Assembly: GCF_010500815.1 (NCBI RefSeq)
Contig: NZ_JAAAMG010000002.1
Span: 197,730-261,729, forward strand
Length of the DNA: 64,000 bases
Source: Jiella pacifica
GTDB lineage: Bacteria > Pseudomonadota > Alphaproteobacteria > Rhizobiales > Rhizobiaceae
Reading direction: 5' to 3'
Part shown: positions 10,952-20,088 of the stretch, one piece after another
How the letters are laid out: every line of letters begins with the position of its first letter
Numbering within the stretch: the first letter of the stretch is position 1
Translations under genes and position numbers: made by a program
Notes under the pieces: generated by a model
Database searches by the model: none
What the model saw: only the letters and a program-made list of their open reading frames with translations
What the model was told of the DNA's origin: nothing

Positions 10952-10969
10952 AGTGCGCCTCGGAGGCGC

Positions 10970-12979
10970 TTACTGCTGCAGCATCTCGTGCGCCGCGGCG
11001 ACCACGGCATCGGCGGTGATGCCGAACTTCGCGTAGACTTCCGGCGCCGGCGCCGAGGCGCCGAAGCCATGCATGCCGATGAAGCGACCGTCCTCGCCGA
11101 TCCAGCGGTCCCAGCCGAGCCTTGCAGCGGCCTCGATGGCGATGCGCGGGGCATTGCCGAGGACGCTCTTGCGATAGGCCGCGTCCTGCTCCTCGAAGAG
11201 CTCCCAGCAGGGCATCGAGACGACGGCGACCTTCAGCCCCTTTTCCTCAAGCTTTCCGGCGGCTTCGAGGGCGAGCGAGACCTCGGTGCCGGTGGACAGG
11301 AGGGTGAAGTCGCGCGGGCCGTCGGTGTCCTTGAGGACGTAGGCGCCCTTGCGGGTCTTGTTCTCCGAGACCGAGCCGGAGCGCACCGTCGGCACGCCCT
11401 GGCGCGACAGCGCCATCACCGACGGACGCTTGGTCTCGCCCATGGCGATTTCCCAGGCTTCGTTGGTCTCGACCGCGTCGGCCGGGCGGAAGAGCAGGAG
11501 ATTCGGCGTCGCGCGGTGGATCGCCAGATGCTCGATCGGCTGGTGCGTCGGGCCGTCCTCGCCGAGACCGATACTGTCATGGGTCATGACATAGACGACC
11601 CGGATGCCCATCAGCGCCGACAGGCGAATGGCGCCGCGCGCATAGTCGGTGAAGCACATGAAGGTGCCGCCATAGGGCACGAAGCCGCCATGCAAAGCGA
11701 TGCCGTTCATCGCTGCGGCCATGCCGTGCTCGCGCACGCCGTAGCGGACGTAGCGGCCGGAATAGTCGCCGGGCGTGATGTCCTTCAGGCCCTTGGTCTT
11801 GGTGTTGTTCGACGGCGTCAGATCCGCCGAGCCGCCGATGGTGAACTCGCTCGCCCCGTTGATCACCTCGAGCGCCATTTCCGACGCCTTGCGGGTGGCG
11901 ACGTTCGGCTTCTCGGTGACGATGTCGGCGCGGGCCTTGGCCATCAGCTCGGCGAGGTTCTCCGGCAGCGTCGTCGCGTACTGCGCCTCGAAGGCGGCGC
12001 GGTTCGGCGCGGCGTCGCGGGTCTTCTCCCAAGCTTCCCGGGCCTCCCGGCCCTTCTGGGCGGCCTTGTGCCAAGCGGCGGTGATCGGCTCCGGCAGGAC
12101 GAAGGGCTCCGACGTCCAGCCGATGTTCTTGCGCGTCGCCGCGACCTCGTCCTTGCCGAGCGCGTTGCCGTGCACCTTGTCGGTGCCCTGCAGGTTGGGA
12201 GCGCCATAGCCGATGATGGTGCGGCAGGCGATGAAGGCCGGCTTGTCGCTGGCGCGGGCCTCGACGATCACCTTCTCGATCGCCTCCGGATCATGGCCGT
12301 CGACAGCCCAGGTGTTCCAGCCGTGCGCCTCGAAGCGCTCGCGCTGGTCGATCGAGGTGGCGAGCTTGGTATCGCCGTCAATCGAGATGTGGTTGTCATC
12401 GAAGAAGTAGATCAGCTTGTTCAGCTTCAGGTGGCCGGCGAGGTCGATCGCCTCGTGGGAGATGCCCTCCATCAGGCAGCCGTCGCCGCAGAAGACATAG
12501 GTGTAGTGGTCCACCAGATCCTCGCCGAAGCGGGCCGCGAGCATCCGTTCGGCCAGCGCCATGCCGACCGACATGGTGATGCCCTGGCCGAGCGGGCCGG
12601 TGGTCGCCTCGATGCCGGCGGCGTGGCCATATTCCGGATGGCCGGCGGTGCGGCTGCCGAGCTGGCGGAAATTCTCGATCTCCTCGATGGTCATCTCCGG
12701 GAACCCGAGAAGATGCATGACCGAGTAGAGCAGCATCGAGCCGTGGCCGTTCGACAGGACGAAACGATCGCGATTTGGCCAATCCGGCTGGCTCGGATCG
12801 ACGCGCAGGAACTTGGAGAACAGCACGGCGGCGACGTCGGCCATGCCCATCGGCATGCCGGGATGGCCGGAATTGGCCTTCTGGACGGCGTCCATCGACA
12901 GCGCGCGGATGGCATTGGCCATGTCGCGGGTCGAAACGCCCGCCATCTCTTGCGGCGTGTTTTCGGCGGCTTGGGACAT
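10970..12979 (-). CDS. cbbT: transketolase (CbbT)
   Basis: Transketolase moves two-carbon ketol units with thiamine diphosphate and Mg in the regenerative phase of the Calvin cycle. The 669-residue protein has [31 protein letters not shown] (the GDG...N-type TPP motif region), [33 protein letters not shown] and [16 protein letters not shown]. Length and motifs match the full-length two-chain-in-one transketolases. The ribosome site AAGGG precedes the ATG at 12979. It lies 30 bases after the cbbP stop. Confidence 0.96.
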   Translation of the reverse strand: MSQAAENTPQEMAGVSTRDMANAIRALSMDAVQKANSGHPGMPMGMADVAAVLFSKFLRVDPSQPDWPNRDRFVLSNGHGSMLLYSVMHLLGFPEMTIEEIENFRQLGSRTAGHPEYGHAAGIEATTGPLGQGITMSVGMALAERMLAARFGEDLVDHYTYVFCGDGCLMEGISHEAIDLAGHLKLNKLIYFFDDNHISIDGDTKLATSIDQRERFEAHGWNTWAVDGHDPEAIEKVIVEARASDKPAFIACRTIIGYGAPNLQGTDKVHGNALGKDEVAATRKNIGWTSEPFVLPEPITAAWHKAAQKGREAREAWEKTRDAAPNRAAFEAQYATTLPENLAELMAKARADIVTEKPNVATRKASEMALEVINGASEFTIGGSADLTPSNNTKTKGLKDITPGDYSGRYVRYGVREHGMAAAMNGIALHGGFVPYGGTFMCFTDYARGAIRLSALMGIRVVYVMTHDSIGLGEDGPTHQPIEHLAIHRATPNLLLFRPADAVETNEAWEIAMGETKRPSVMALSRQGVPTVRSGSVSENKTRKGAYVLKDTDGPRDFTLLSTGTEVSLALEAAGKLEEKGLKVAVVSMPCWELFEEQDAAYRKSVLGNAPRIAIEAAARLGWDRWIGEDGRFIGMHGFGASAPAPEVYAKFGITADAVVAAAHEMLQQ

Positions 12980-13009
12980 GATGTTTTCCCTTGGAATCTC
13001 TTTTCGAGC

Positions 13010-13882
13010 TCAGGACGCGCGACGTTTCTTTTCCATCAGCTGGAGAATCAGCGGCGTCAGGATGAGCTGCATTGCGATGTCGAGCTTATTTCCCGGCGCA
13101 ACGATGGAGTTGGCGCGGGACATGAAGCTCCCGTGGATCATAGACAGAAGATAGGGAAAATCGATGCCCCGCGGCTTGGCAAAGCGGATGACGATCATCG
13201 ATTCGTCCGGCGTCGGGATCCAGCGCGCGATGAACGGGTCGGAGGTGTCGACGATCGGCACGCGCTGGAAGTTGATGTCGGTGCGGGCGAATTGCGGGCA
13301 GATGTATTTCACGTAGTCCGGCATGCGCCTGAGGATCGTGTCCATCACAGCCTCGGTCGAATAGCCCCTCGTCGCCTTGTCCCGGTGGATCTTCTGGATC
13401 CATTCGAGGTTGATCACCGGCACGACGCCGATCTTCAGATCGACCAGCGGCGCGAGATCGACCGTCTCGGTCTTAACGCAGCCATGCAGTCCTTCGTAAA
13501 ACAGCAGCTCGCTCTCCTCCAGCGGCGCCCAGTCCGAGAAGGTACCGGGCTCGCCGCCATAGAGCTCGACGTCCTTGACGTCGTGGATGTAGTGGCGGGT
13601 TTCGCCGCGGCCCTTGCGGCCATAGTCCTGAAAGACTTCCTGCAGCTTCTCCAGGATGTTGGCCTCCGGGCTGAAATGCGAGAAGTCGCGGTTGCCCTTC
13701 GCCTCCTCCTCCAGCATCTTCGCCTTCATCGCCTGCCGGTCGTAGCGGTGGAAGGCGTCGCCCTCGATGAAGGCGGCCATCACGTGCTCGCGGCGGAAGA
13801 TCTGGTCGAAAATGTTTTTCACCGACGTCGTGCCGGCGCCGGACGAGCCGGTGATGGCGATGATCGGATGCTTGGCAGACAT
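13010..13882 (-). CDS. cbbP: phosphoribulokinase
   Basis: CbbP phosphorylates ribulose 5-phosphate to ribulose 1,5-bisphosphate, one of two steps unique to the Calvin cycle. The 290-residue protein has the proteobacterial P-loop ITGSSGAGTTSVKN near the N-terminus, VAF-like AAFIEGDAFHRYDR, HFSPEANILEKL, and LLFYEGLHGC with the catalytic Asp/Glu region. It belongs to the octameric bacterial class that is typically activated by NADH. Start 13882 has GGGAGGG upstream. It is the second gene of the operon. Confidence 0.97.
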   Translation of the reverse strand: MSAKHPIIAITGSSGAGTTSVKNIFDQIFRREHVMAAFIEGDAFHRYDRQAMKAKMLEEEAKGNRDFSHFSPEANILEKLQEVFQDYGRKGRGETRHYIHDVKDVELYGGEPGTFSDWAPLEESELLFYEGLHGCVKTETVDLAPLVDLKIGVVPVINLEWIQKIHRDKATRGYSTEAVMDTILRRMPDYVKYICPQFARTDINFQRVPIVDTSDPFIARWIPTPDESMIVIRFAKPRGIDFPYLLSMIHGSFMSRANSIVAPGNKLDIAMQLILTPLILQLMEKKRRAS

Positions 13883-14039
13883 CGGTTTTCCCTCCCGAAA
13901 TCCGGCGCGCCTCCCAACGCGCCGGCAATCAATCACTCACGCATGCCGTGGCTCGCGCAGGGGCGGACGCCGGGCACTCGATCGAACGCCGTCTCAGCTC
14001 GATCCTCGGCGCCTTGCGAGCTCACGCCAGCGTTCCGGT

Positions 14040-15077
14040 TCACGGCCTGAAAAGGCTGCGCTTGCCGAACAGAGGCGAACGCTCGGCCAGCGCCGAGGGA
14101 TCGAGGATGTATCGGGCGACCCGTTCGACCTCGCGCTTGGAGCCGAAGACCAGCGGCGTGCGGTCGTGCAGGCCTTCCGGCACGATGTCGAGGATCGGCG
14201 TCGTTCCGTCGGTCGCCTTGCCGCCGGCGTTCTCGACGCAGAAGGCGACGGGGTTGGCCTCGTAGACCAGCCGCAGCCGGCCCTTCGCATATCCCTTCCG
14301 TCCGTCGCCCGGATAAAGGAAGATCCCGCCCCGCAAAAGGATGCGGTAGCAGTCGGCGACCAGCGACCCGACCCAGCGCATGTTGAAGTCGCGCTCGCGC
14401 GGACCTTCGCCGCCGGCGAGCAGATCGTCGATGTAGCTGCGGATCGGCTGGTCCCAGTGGCGGTAGTTCGAGGCGTTGATGGCAAATTCGTTCGCCTTGT
14501 CGGCGATGGCGATGGCCGCGCTCAGCTCGACGAAGCCGCCGAAGCTGGGCGAGAAGATGAAGACGTGGGTGCCGTTGCCCATCGACATGACGAGGAGCAG
14601 CTGCGGCCCGTAGACGAAGAAGCCGGCCGCGAGCTGCCGCGAGCCCTTCTGCCTGAACACCGTCGCGGGGTCGTTGCGATGCTCTTCCTCGACCGGCAGG
14701 ACCGAAAAGATGGTGCCGATCGTGACGTCGGTCTCGATGTTGGACGAACCGTCGAGCGGGTCGATCGCCATCGCCAGCCCGGCATCGGGCTTCATGAGAA
14801 CCGCCTCGTCCTGTTCCTCGGAGCCGAAGAAGGCGAGCGGCGAAGCCTCGGCCGCTTCCATGAATATCTTGTCGGCGACGACGTCGAGCTCCTTCTGCAC
14901 GTCGCCACCGGCGTTCGTGCCACCCCTTGCCTGGCCGAGACCTTCTCCGCCGGCGGTGATCTTGTTGCGAAGCTTGACCGCGGCGGCCGCGAGGTTGCGG
15001 ATCGTGGTGGCGACCTGACGCTTCAGCGGGTCGTTGCCGCATTGCGATTCGAGATGAGCGTCGAGGGACGATGCCAT
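14040..15077 (-). CDS. cbbF: class I fructose-1,6-bisphosphatase
   Basis: CbbF removes the 1-phosphate from fructose 1,6-bisphosphate (often also from sedoheptulose 1,7-bisphosphate in autotrophs). The protein has FFGSEEQDEAVL, then AIDPLDGSSNIETDVTIGTIF, the metal-binding signature, and a C-terminal KGYAKGRLRLVYEANPVAFCVENAGGKA, the substrate site. The start is set at 15077 because GGAGG lies 5 bases before that ATG; an ATG at 15089 would add four residues and lie over that ribosome site. It is the first gene of the cbb operon and is divergent from cbbR. Confidence 0.95.
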   Translation of the reverse strand: MASSLDAHLESQCGNDPLKRQVATTIRNLAAAAVKLRNKITAGGEGLGQARGGTNAGGDVQKELDVVADKIFMEAAEASPLAFFGSEEQDEAVLMKPDAGLAMAIDPLDGSSNIETDVTIGTIFSVLPVEEEHRNDPATVFRQKGSRQLAAGFFVYGPQLLLVMSMGNGTHVFIFSPSFGGFVELSAAIAIADKANEFAINASNYRHWDQPIRSYIDDLLAGGEGPRERDFNMRWVGSLVADCYRILLRGGIFLYPGDGRKGYAKGRLRLVYEANPVAFCVENAGGKATDGTTPILDIVPEGLHDRTPLVFGSKREVERVARYILDPSALAERSPLFGKRSLFRP

Positions 15078-15169
15078 GCTTTCCTCCATTGAGCTGCGAG
15101 GTTCTTCGCCCCGCTCGCTCGAGTGAAAGCAGCATGGGCGCCCGGGACGGGTAAGTAAAATTTATTATC

Positions 15170-15186
15170 TTTACGCAAGCGGTAAA
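15170..15186. promoter_or_regulatory. probable CbbR binding site in the cbbF-cbbR promoter region
   Basis: TTTAC at 15170-15174 and GTAAA at 15182-15186 are perfect inverted arms separated by 7 bases, fitting the LysR T-N11-A rule and the CbbR TNA-N7-TNA type consensus. It lies 18 bases before the cbbR start and about 90 bases before cbbF. A second AT-rich half-site region (15155-15168) is adjacent. This arrangement suits autorepression of cbbR and activation of cbbF-P-T-A-L-S-X-E. Confidence 0.6.
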
Positions 15187-15204
15187 TCAAACTAACTAAG
15201 GGCC

Positions 15205-16152
15205 ATGCGGAACCTCACTTTGCGCCAGTTGCGTTCGATCCAGGCGATCAGCCGGCACGGCACCATCGCCGCGGCCGCCAGACAAGTAGGGCTGACGGCG
15301 CCGGCTGTGACCTTACAGGTGAAACAGATGGAGGACGACGTCGGACTCGCCCTGTTCGACCGGACGAGCGAAGGCATGCGGCTGACCGTGGCCGGCGCCG
15401 CCGTGCTTGCGGCCGCCAATGCCATCGAGACGACGCTGCGGGGGCTGTCCGAGGAAATCGATTCGATCAAGGGCGTCAGGTCCGGCACCATCCATCTCGG
15501 CGTGGTCTCGACGGCGAAGTACTTCGCGCCGCGGCTGATCGCCTCTTTCCGCGAGGCCTATCCCCAGATCGACCTCAAGCTCAAGGTCGGCAATCGCCAC
15601 GACATCATCGCGGGCATCAAGGACTACAAGCTCGACGTCGCGCTGATGGGGCGCCCGCCGATCGAGTTTCCCGTCGAGTCGATCTTCTTCGGCGACCACC
15701 CGCTGGTGATCATCGCAGATCCGGCCCATCCGCTGGTGCGCGAGCGGGACATCGGGCGCGACCGGCTGCTCGCGGAGACGATCATCATCCGCGAGCAGGG
15801 CTCCGGCACACGGGCGGCGCTCGAAGGCTTCTTCGCCGAGCATCCCGATCGGCTCGCCGAGCGAAGCGTCGAGATGGGCTCCAACGAGACGATCAAGCAG
15901 GCGGTCATGGCCGGGCTCGGCATCGCCTTCATCTCGGCCCACACGATCGCCTTCGAGGTGGAGATGAGGCGGCTCGTGGTCCTCGACGTCGCCGACATGC
16001 CGATCCGACGCAAATGGTACGCCGTCTGCCGGAAGGACCGTATCGCCGCCCCGGCCGAGAGAGCCTTCAAGCAGTTCCTGGTGGAACGCGGCGCAAAACA
16101 CCTTCCACTGCTCGACCGGCTCTATCCGGCGGAGGCGATCGAGGCGGGATAG
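15205..16152 (+). CDS. cbbR: LysR-type regulator CbbR
   Basis: This 315-residue protein has an N-terminal winged helix-turn-helix (LTLRQLRSIQAISRHGTIAAAARQVGLTAPAVTLQVKQ region, about residues 4-60) and a LysR periplasmic-binding-like effector domain (GTIHLGVVSTAKYFAPRLIASF onward). Divergent transcription from a cbb operon identifies it as CbbR. CbbR proteins sense RuBP, ATP, NADPH or phosphoenolpyruvate depending on the species; which applies here is not visible. The start codon follows a weak AAGGG site. Confidence 0.94.
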   Translation: MRNLTLRQLRSIQAISRHGTIAAAARQVGLTAPAVTLQVKQMEDDVGLALFDRTSEGMRLTVAGAAVLAAANAIETTLRGLSEEIDSIKGVRSGTIHLGVVSTAKYFAPRLIASFREAYPQIDLKLKVGNRHDIIAGIKDYKLDVALMGRPPIEFPVESIFFGDHPLVIIADPAHPLVRERDIGRDRLLAETIIIREQGSGTRAALEGFFAEHPDRLAERSVEMGSNETIKQAVMAGLGIAFISAHTIAFEVEMRRLVVLDVADMPIRRKWYAVCRKDRIAAPAERAFKQFLVERGAKHLPLLDRLYPAEAIEAG

Positions 16153-16160
16153 CACCGCGA

Positions 16161-17213
16161 TCAGCCGGCAAGATCCGGCGGATTGATCAGCGGCGCCCGC
16201 TTCAATGCCTTAAGATCGGTCGAGCCGGTGCAGAAGCAGGCGATCCGAAGTTCCTCCACGACGGCGGCAAAATGCGCCACCACCGCTTCGGACGAATGAT
16301 CCGCCGCCGCCAGAGATGCCGCCGCCTGCCCGCAGAGGTCGGCGCCGAGCCGGATCGCCCTGGCGACGTCGAGACCGGTCTTCAGTCCGCCCGAGCCGAT
16401 CAGGAGGGTGTCGGGGCAGGCCGCCCTCGCCTCGGCAATGGCGCGCGCCGTCGGGATGCCCCAGTCGGCGAAGACCATGGCGGTCCGTTTCAGCCTCGCA
16501 TCCGCAGCGCGCTCCGCCTCGACGGCCGCCCAGCTCGTGCCGCCGGCTCCCGCGACGTCGATCGCGGCGACGCCGAGATCGACAAGCCGCCGGGCCAGGG
16601 ATGCGGAGATGCCGGCACCCACCTCCTTGACGACCAGCGGCACGGCGAGCTCCCGCGCCAACGTCCCGATCTTGCCGAGGACCCCGCGCCAGTCCGTGTC
16701 GCCGCCGGCCTGGACCGCTTCCTGCAACGGGTTGAGATGAACGATCAGCGCGTCGGCCCCGATCATCTCGACGGCCCGCATCGCCTCGTTGCGGCCATAG
16801 CCGAGGACGAGCTGCGCGGCGCCGATATTCGCCAGGATCGGGATCGAGGGGGCGCGGCGTCGCAGCGAGGCGTCGAGCCCGCCGCTGGCCCGCCCCTCGA
16901 TGGCGATGCGCTGCGAGCCGACGGCGAGCGCAATGCCGAGTTCCTCGGCGGCTTCCGCCAGATGGGCGTTGATTCGTGCCGCCCGCTCCGGCCCTCCGGT
17001 CATCGACGAGATCAACAGCGGCGCCTTCAGCCGCTTGGCGAAAAACGCCGCCGAAACGTCGATCTCGGCCAGCGACAATTCGGGCAGCGCGCAATGTTCA
17101 AAGCGCACGGCTTCGAGGCCCGTGGCGATCCGGTCGCTCTCGGAGGGGCTGGCGGCGAGCACGATGTCGATGTGGTCGCTCTTGCGTCCGGCGATGTCGG
17201 CGCCTTCTGCCAC
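16161..17213 (-). CDS. fni: type 2 isopentenyl-diphosphate delta-isomerase
   Basis: The FMN- and NADPH-dependent enzyme interconverts IPP and DMAPP and so supplies crtE with both substrates. The protein has the opening [57 protein letters not shown] and [16 protein letters not shown], which are FMN and substrate contacts in this family. The start is set at GTG 17213 (350 residues, usual length). TTG 17246 is an alternative. Upstream in-frame sequence out to 17645 is not family-like. It is divergent from crtE and ends 8 bases from the cbbR stop. Confidence 0.92.
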   Translation of the reverse strand: MAEGADIAGRKSDHIDIVLAASPSESDRIATGLEAVRFEHCALPELSLAEIDVSAAFFAKRLKAPLLISSMTGGPERAARINAHLAEAAEELGIALAVGSQRIAIEGRASGGLDASLRRRAPSIPILANIGAAQLVLGYGRNEAMRAVEMIGADALIVHLNPLQEAVQAGGDTDWRGVLGKIGTLARELAVPLVVKEVGAGISASLARRLVDLGVAAIDVAGAGGTSWAAVEAERAADARLKRTAMVFADWGIPTARAIAEARAACPDTLLIGSGGLKTGLDVARAIRLGADLCGQAAASLAAADHSSEAVVAHFAAVVEELRIACFCTGSTDLKALKRAPLINPPDLAG

Positions 17214-17545
17214 CGGTCCGTCGCGGGGCTCTCGTGGCTTGGTCAAGCGCGCTGGTCCTATCGTCGCAGCCTTCGGGCGGGAGCTTTCACGGCCTGCCGA
17301 TCCGGCTATTGTCCTGGGCGGATTCGTTTGCGACGATGACCATCGCCGCTGACTGGAAGCGCCACATACAACGCGTTTACGGCGAGGAAAGACTGTCGAC
17401 AAGGTCGGTTTCCGGTTAAAGGTCCAGTCGAACGTCGCCAATTGTCGATGCGGTATGGAGTTCAAGACGATAGCAATGCTCGCAGAATTCGCGACCTTCC
17501 CCTCGGCGGCCGTCCCGGCCCGCGCTTCGACCCGGCGAGGTGGCG
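17214..17545. other. divergent control region between fni and crtE
   Basis: About 330 bases without a convincing gene separate fni (-) from crtE (+). It must hold both promoters. I looked for the PpsR/CrtJ-type TGT-N12-ACA site common near photosynthesis and carotenoid genes and found no exact match. Confidence 0.5.
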
Positions 17546-18478
17546 ATGTCGCCTGAGCTCCTTCGCAGCCTGACCAAGCAGCGTGATCTGATCGATCGGC
17601 GGCTTCGATACCTGGTTCCCCGCGCCCTGCCCGGCCAGACGGCACTCGACGAAGCCATCGCGGCGAGTGTCCTTGCGCCGGGCAAGCGGCTCCGACCGAT
17701 GATGACCGTCCTGGTCGCCATGGATCTCGGCGGCGACGTCGAAACCGCCGTCGATGCCGGCTGTGCGGTCGAGATGGTGCATGCCGCCTCGCTCACCCTC
17801 GACGACCTGCCGTCCATGGACGACGCGACGATGCGACGTGGCCGTCCTGCCGTGCATGCGGCCTATGGCGAGGACGTCGCCATCCTTGCCGCCATCGCCG
17901 CGCTCTCCGGCGCCTTCGAGACGCTGGCGAAATTGTCCGGCGCGAGCGACCAGGTGCGGGCGGAAAGCGTCGTGATCCTTACCCGGGCGGTCGGCGTTTC
18001 CGGCCTCGTCGCCGGCCAGCTGGCCGATCTGCGCGACGGCGCCCATCAGCGGGACGTGACGGACATCGCCGCGACCAACAGCCTGAAGACCGGCTCCCTG
18101 TTCTCGGCGGCGGTGGAAATCGGCGCGGTCGTCGCCGGTGCCGACCACCGGGTGCGGATCTCGCTCCGCAACTTCGCCACCGAGCTCGGCCACGCGTTTC
18201 AGCTGCTCGACGATCTGCTCGACGAGGCCGTCAATGCTGGCCGCACCGGCAAGGACGTCGGCAAGGATGTCGGCAAGTCGACCATCGGTTCGGTCATCGG
18301 CAGCGATTCCGTCGTCGGACGGATCGGCGCTCACGTGAAGAGGGCACACGCCTTTCTGAACGAGTCGCTCGGCCCGAAGAGCTTGATGCACGGCTGCGTC
18401 GACTTCATCTTCGAAGAGGCGATACCTGCCGAGATGGCGCGTGCAGCCACCAGCCGGCAGGACGTCGGCGCGAATTAG
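17546..18478 (+). CDS. crtE: geranylgeranyl diphosphate synthase
   Basis: CrtE elongates allylic diphosphates to C20 GGPP, the precursor of carotenoids and of the phytyl/geranylgeranyl tail of bacteriochlorophyll. The 310-residue protein has [10 protein letters not shown], the first aspartate-rich motif [15 protein letters not shown], and the second [24 protein letters not shown] is also typical of trans-prenyltransferases. ATG 17546 is preferred over GTG 17540 because GAGG lies 5 bases before it. It is followed 70 bases later by crtZ on the same strand. Confidence 0.95.
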   Translation: MSPELLRSLTKQRDLIDRRLRYLVPRALPGQTALDEAIAASVLAPGKRLRPMMTVLVAMDLGGDVETAVDAGCAVEMVHAASLTLDDLPSMDDATMRRGRPAVHAAYGEDVAILAAIAALSGAFETLAKLSGASDQVRAESVVILTRAVGVSGLVAGQLADLRDGAHQRDVTDIAATNSLKTGSLFSAAVEIGAVVAGADHRVRISLRNFATELGHAFQLLDDLLDEAVNAGRTGKDVGKDVGKSTIGSVIGSDSVVGRIGAHVKRAHAFLNESLGPKSLMHGCVDFIFEEAIPAEMARAATSRQDVGAN

Positions 18479-18548
18479 GCGGGCGCAGGACGTCGGTGAA
18501 GACATGTGGCGGCGCCGCCGAGAGGGGCCGCCAGCGATGGAGAAAGTT

Positions 18549-19085
18549 ATGACGACGCTCGAATTTCTCGGCCTCGGGGTAGTGGCGCTCGTCGTCTTTC
18601 TGGTGATGGAAGGCGTCGCCTGGGCGGCCCACAAATACGTCATGCACGGCTTCGGCTGGGGCTGGCACAAGTCCCATCACGAGGAGACCGAGGGTCTCTT
18701 CGAAAAGAACGACCTTTATGCCGTGGTGTTCTCGGTTCTCGCGATCGCGCTGTTCGTCGTCGGTTCGGACGGCCATCCGGTGGTGTTCGCCGTCGCCGTC
18801 GGCATCACGCTCTACGGCGTGTTCTACTTCGTGGTGCATGATGGCCTGGTCCATCAGCGCTGGCCATTCCGCCACATTCCGCACAAGGGCTATGCCAAGC
18901 GGCTCGTGCAGGCCCATCGCCTGCACCACGCGGTCGAGGGCAAGGAGGGCTGCGTCTCCTTCGGCTTCCTCTACGCGCCGCCGGTCGAGCAGCTGTCCTC
19001 GGAGCTGCGGCGCCGGGGAACGGTCGCGGCCGAGCGGCAAGCGCAGAAGGGCGAGCCGTCAGAGCCTCGTGCGCCGGTCTCCTGA
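18549..19085 (+). CDS. crtZ: beta-carotene hydroxylase
   Basis: CrtZ is a membrane di-iron enzyme that adds 3-hydroxyl groups to the beta-ionone rings, making zeaxanthin from beta-carotene. The 178-residue protein shows the histidine motifs AHKYVMHG, HKSHHEE, HDGLVHQRWP and HRLHHAVEG, plus EKNDLYAVVF. ATG 18549 has GGAGA 6 bases upstream; ATG 18537 is an alternative with four more residues. The 3' end overlaps the convergent crtB 3' end by 27 bases. Confidence 0.95.
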   Translation: MTTLEFLGLGVVALVVFLVMEGVAWAAHKYVMHGFGWGWHKSHHEETEGLFEKNDLYAVVFSVLAIALFVVGSDGHPVVFAVAVGITLYGVFYFVVHDGLVHQRWPFRHIPHKGYAKRLVQAHRLHHAVEGKEGCVSFGFLYAPPVEQLSSELRRRGTVAAERQAQKGEPSEPRAPVS

Positions 19086-20084
19086 CGTCCGCTCGGCGCC
19101 GGGCGCTTCCCCGAGCGGCCGCGCCCACAGCTTCGACGAACGCCTGACCGGCCAGGGGATTCGCGTTGCGCTTACCTTGAGGGCGCCGAGCCCGACATGG
19201 CGCAGCTTCGCCGCCCGGCTGGTCGAGACACGCTGGCCGTAGGCGGCCGCCCCCCGCGCCTTGATGTCGAGTCCGATCTGGCGATAGACGCCGTGCGCCG
19301 TGGCCACCGCCCAGGCCGAGCGGGCCGGAAGCGCGCTCAAGCCGAAGAAGGCGGAGCGATAATAGGGTTCGGCGAAATCAATCAGCCGCGCCGCCAGCGC
19401 CGCGACCTTCTCCCGTTTCGCCGGATCCGCGAGGTCCTTCGCCTCCAACCGGGCTTCGGCCAGCCACGCGGCGGGAACGTAGATACGCCCGAGGCGCGCG
19501 TCCTCGACGATGTCGCGGGCAATGTTGGTCAGCTGGAAGGCGATGCCGAGATCGCTCGCCCGGTCCAGAGCGCGCTCGCCCCTCGCCCCCATGATCATCG
19601 CCATCATCACGCCGACGACGCCGGCGACGCGGTAGCAGTAGGACAGCGTCTCCTCGATCGTCTCGTAATGCTCCTCGCCGACATCCATACGGTAGCCTTC
19701 GAGGTGCTCGACGAAGAGCCGTGTCGGCAGCTGGTGGCGATGGGCGACGTCGGCCATCGAGAGAAACGCGGGATCCACCCCTCCGTCGCCGTCGAGGGCT
19801 CGGAGCGTGTCGATGACGAGAAGGTTCAGCCGCTGCATCGGCTCCGGCTGCTCGGCCACCGGACGTCTCGAAAAGCCGAGATGCTGGCCGTCGATCACAT
19901 CGTCGCAATGCCGGCACCATGCATAGAGCATCATGGCGCTCTTTCGAACCTCCGGAGCAAACAGCTTCGCGGCCGCGGCAAAGCTCTTCGAGCCCTTGGC
20001 GATCGTGTCCTCGGCGAGGGCCGCGAGTTCGGCCCTGTCGGCGCGGGCGTGCGGCGGCGGCATCGGTTCGCTCGCAATCGACAT
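19059..20084 (-). CDS. crtB: phytoene synthase
   Basis: CrtB joins two GGPP head-to-head to give 15-cis-phytoene. Motifs are LYAWCRHCDDVIDG (first aspartate-rich motif) and LGIAFQLTNIARDIVEDARLG (second). Family features RLFVEHLEGYRMDV and YCYRVAGVVG are also present. The ATG at 20084 is 4 bases after the crtI stop; a GTG at 20099 overlapping crtI is the alternative. The last about 40 residues are basic and poorly conserved, and their coding overlaps the crtZ 3' end. Confidence 0.95.
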   Translation of the reverse strand: MSIASEPMPPPHARADRAELAALAEDTIAKGSKSFAAAAKLFAPEVRKSAMMLYAWCRHCDDVIDGQHLGFSRRPVAEQPEPMQRLNLLVIDTLRALDGDGGVDPAFLSMADVAHRHQLPTRLFVEHLEGYRMDVGEEHYETIEETLSYCYRVAGVVGVMMAMIMGARGERALDRASDLGIAFQLTNIARDIVEDARLGRIYVPAAWLAEARLEAKDLADPAKREKVAALAARLIDFAEPYYRSAFFGLSALPARSAWAVATAHGVYRQIGLDIKARGAAAYGQRVSTSRAAKLRHVGLGALKVSATRIPWPVRRSSKLWARPLGEAPGAERTSGDRRTRL

Positions 20085-20088
20085 CGTC

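Noticed and set aside
17341-17545. PpsR/CrtJ binding site (TGT-N12-ACA) upstream of crtE
   Set aside because: No exact match was found in the region; partial matches were not convincing.
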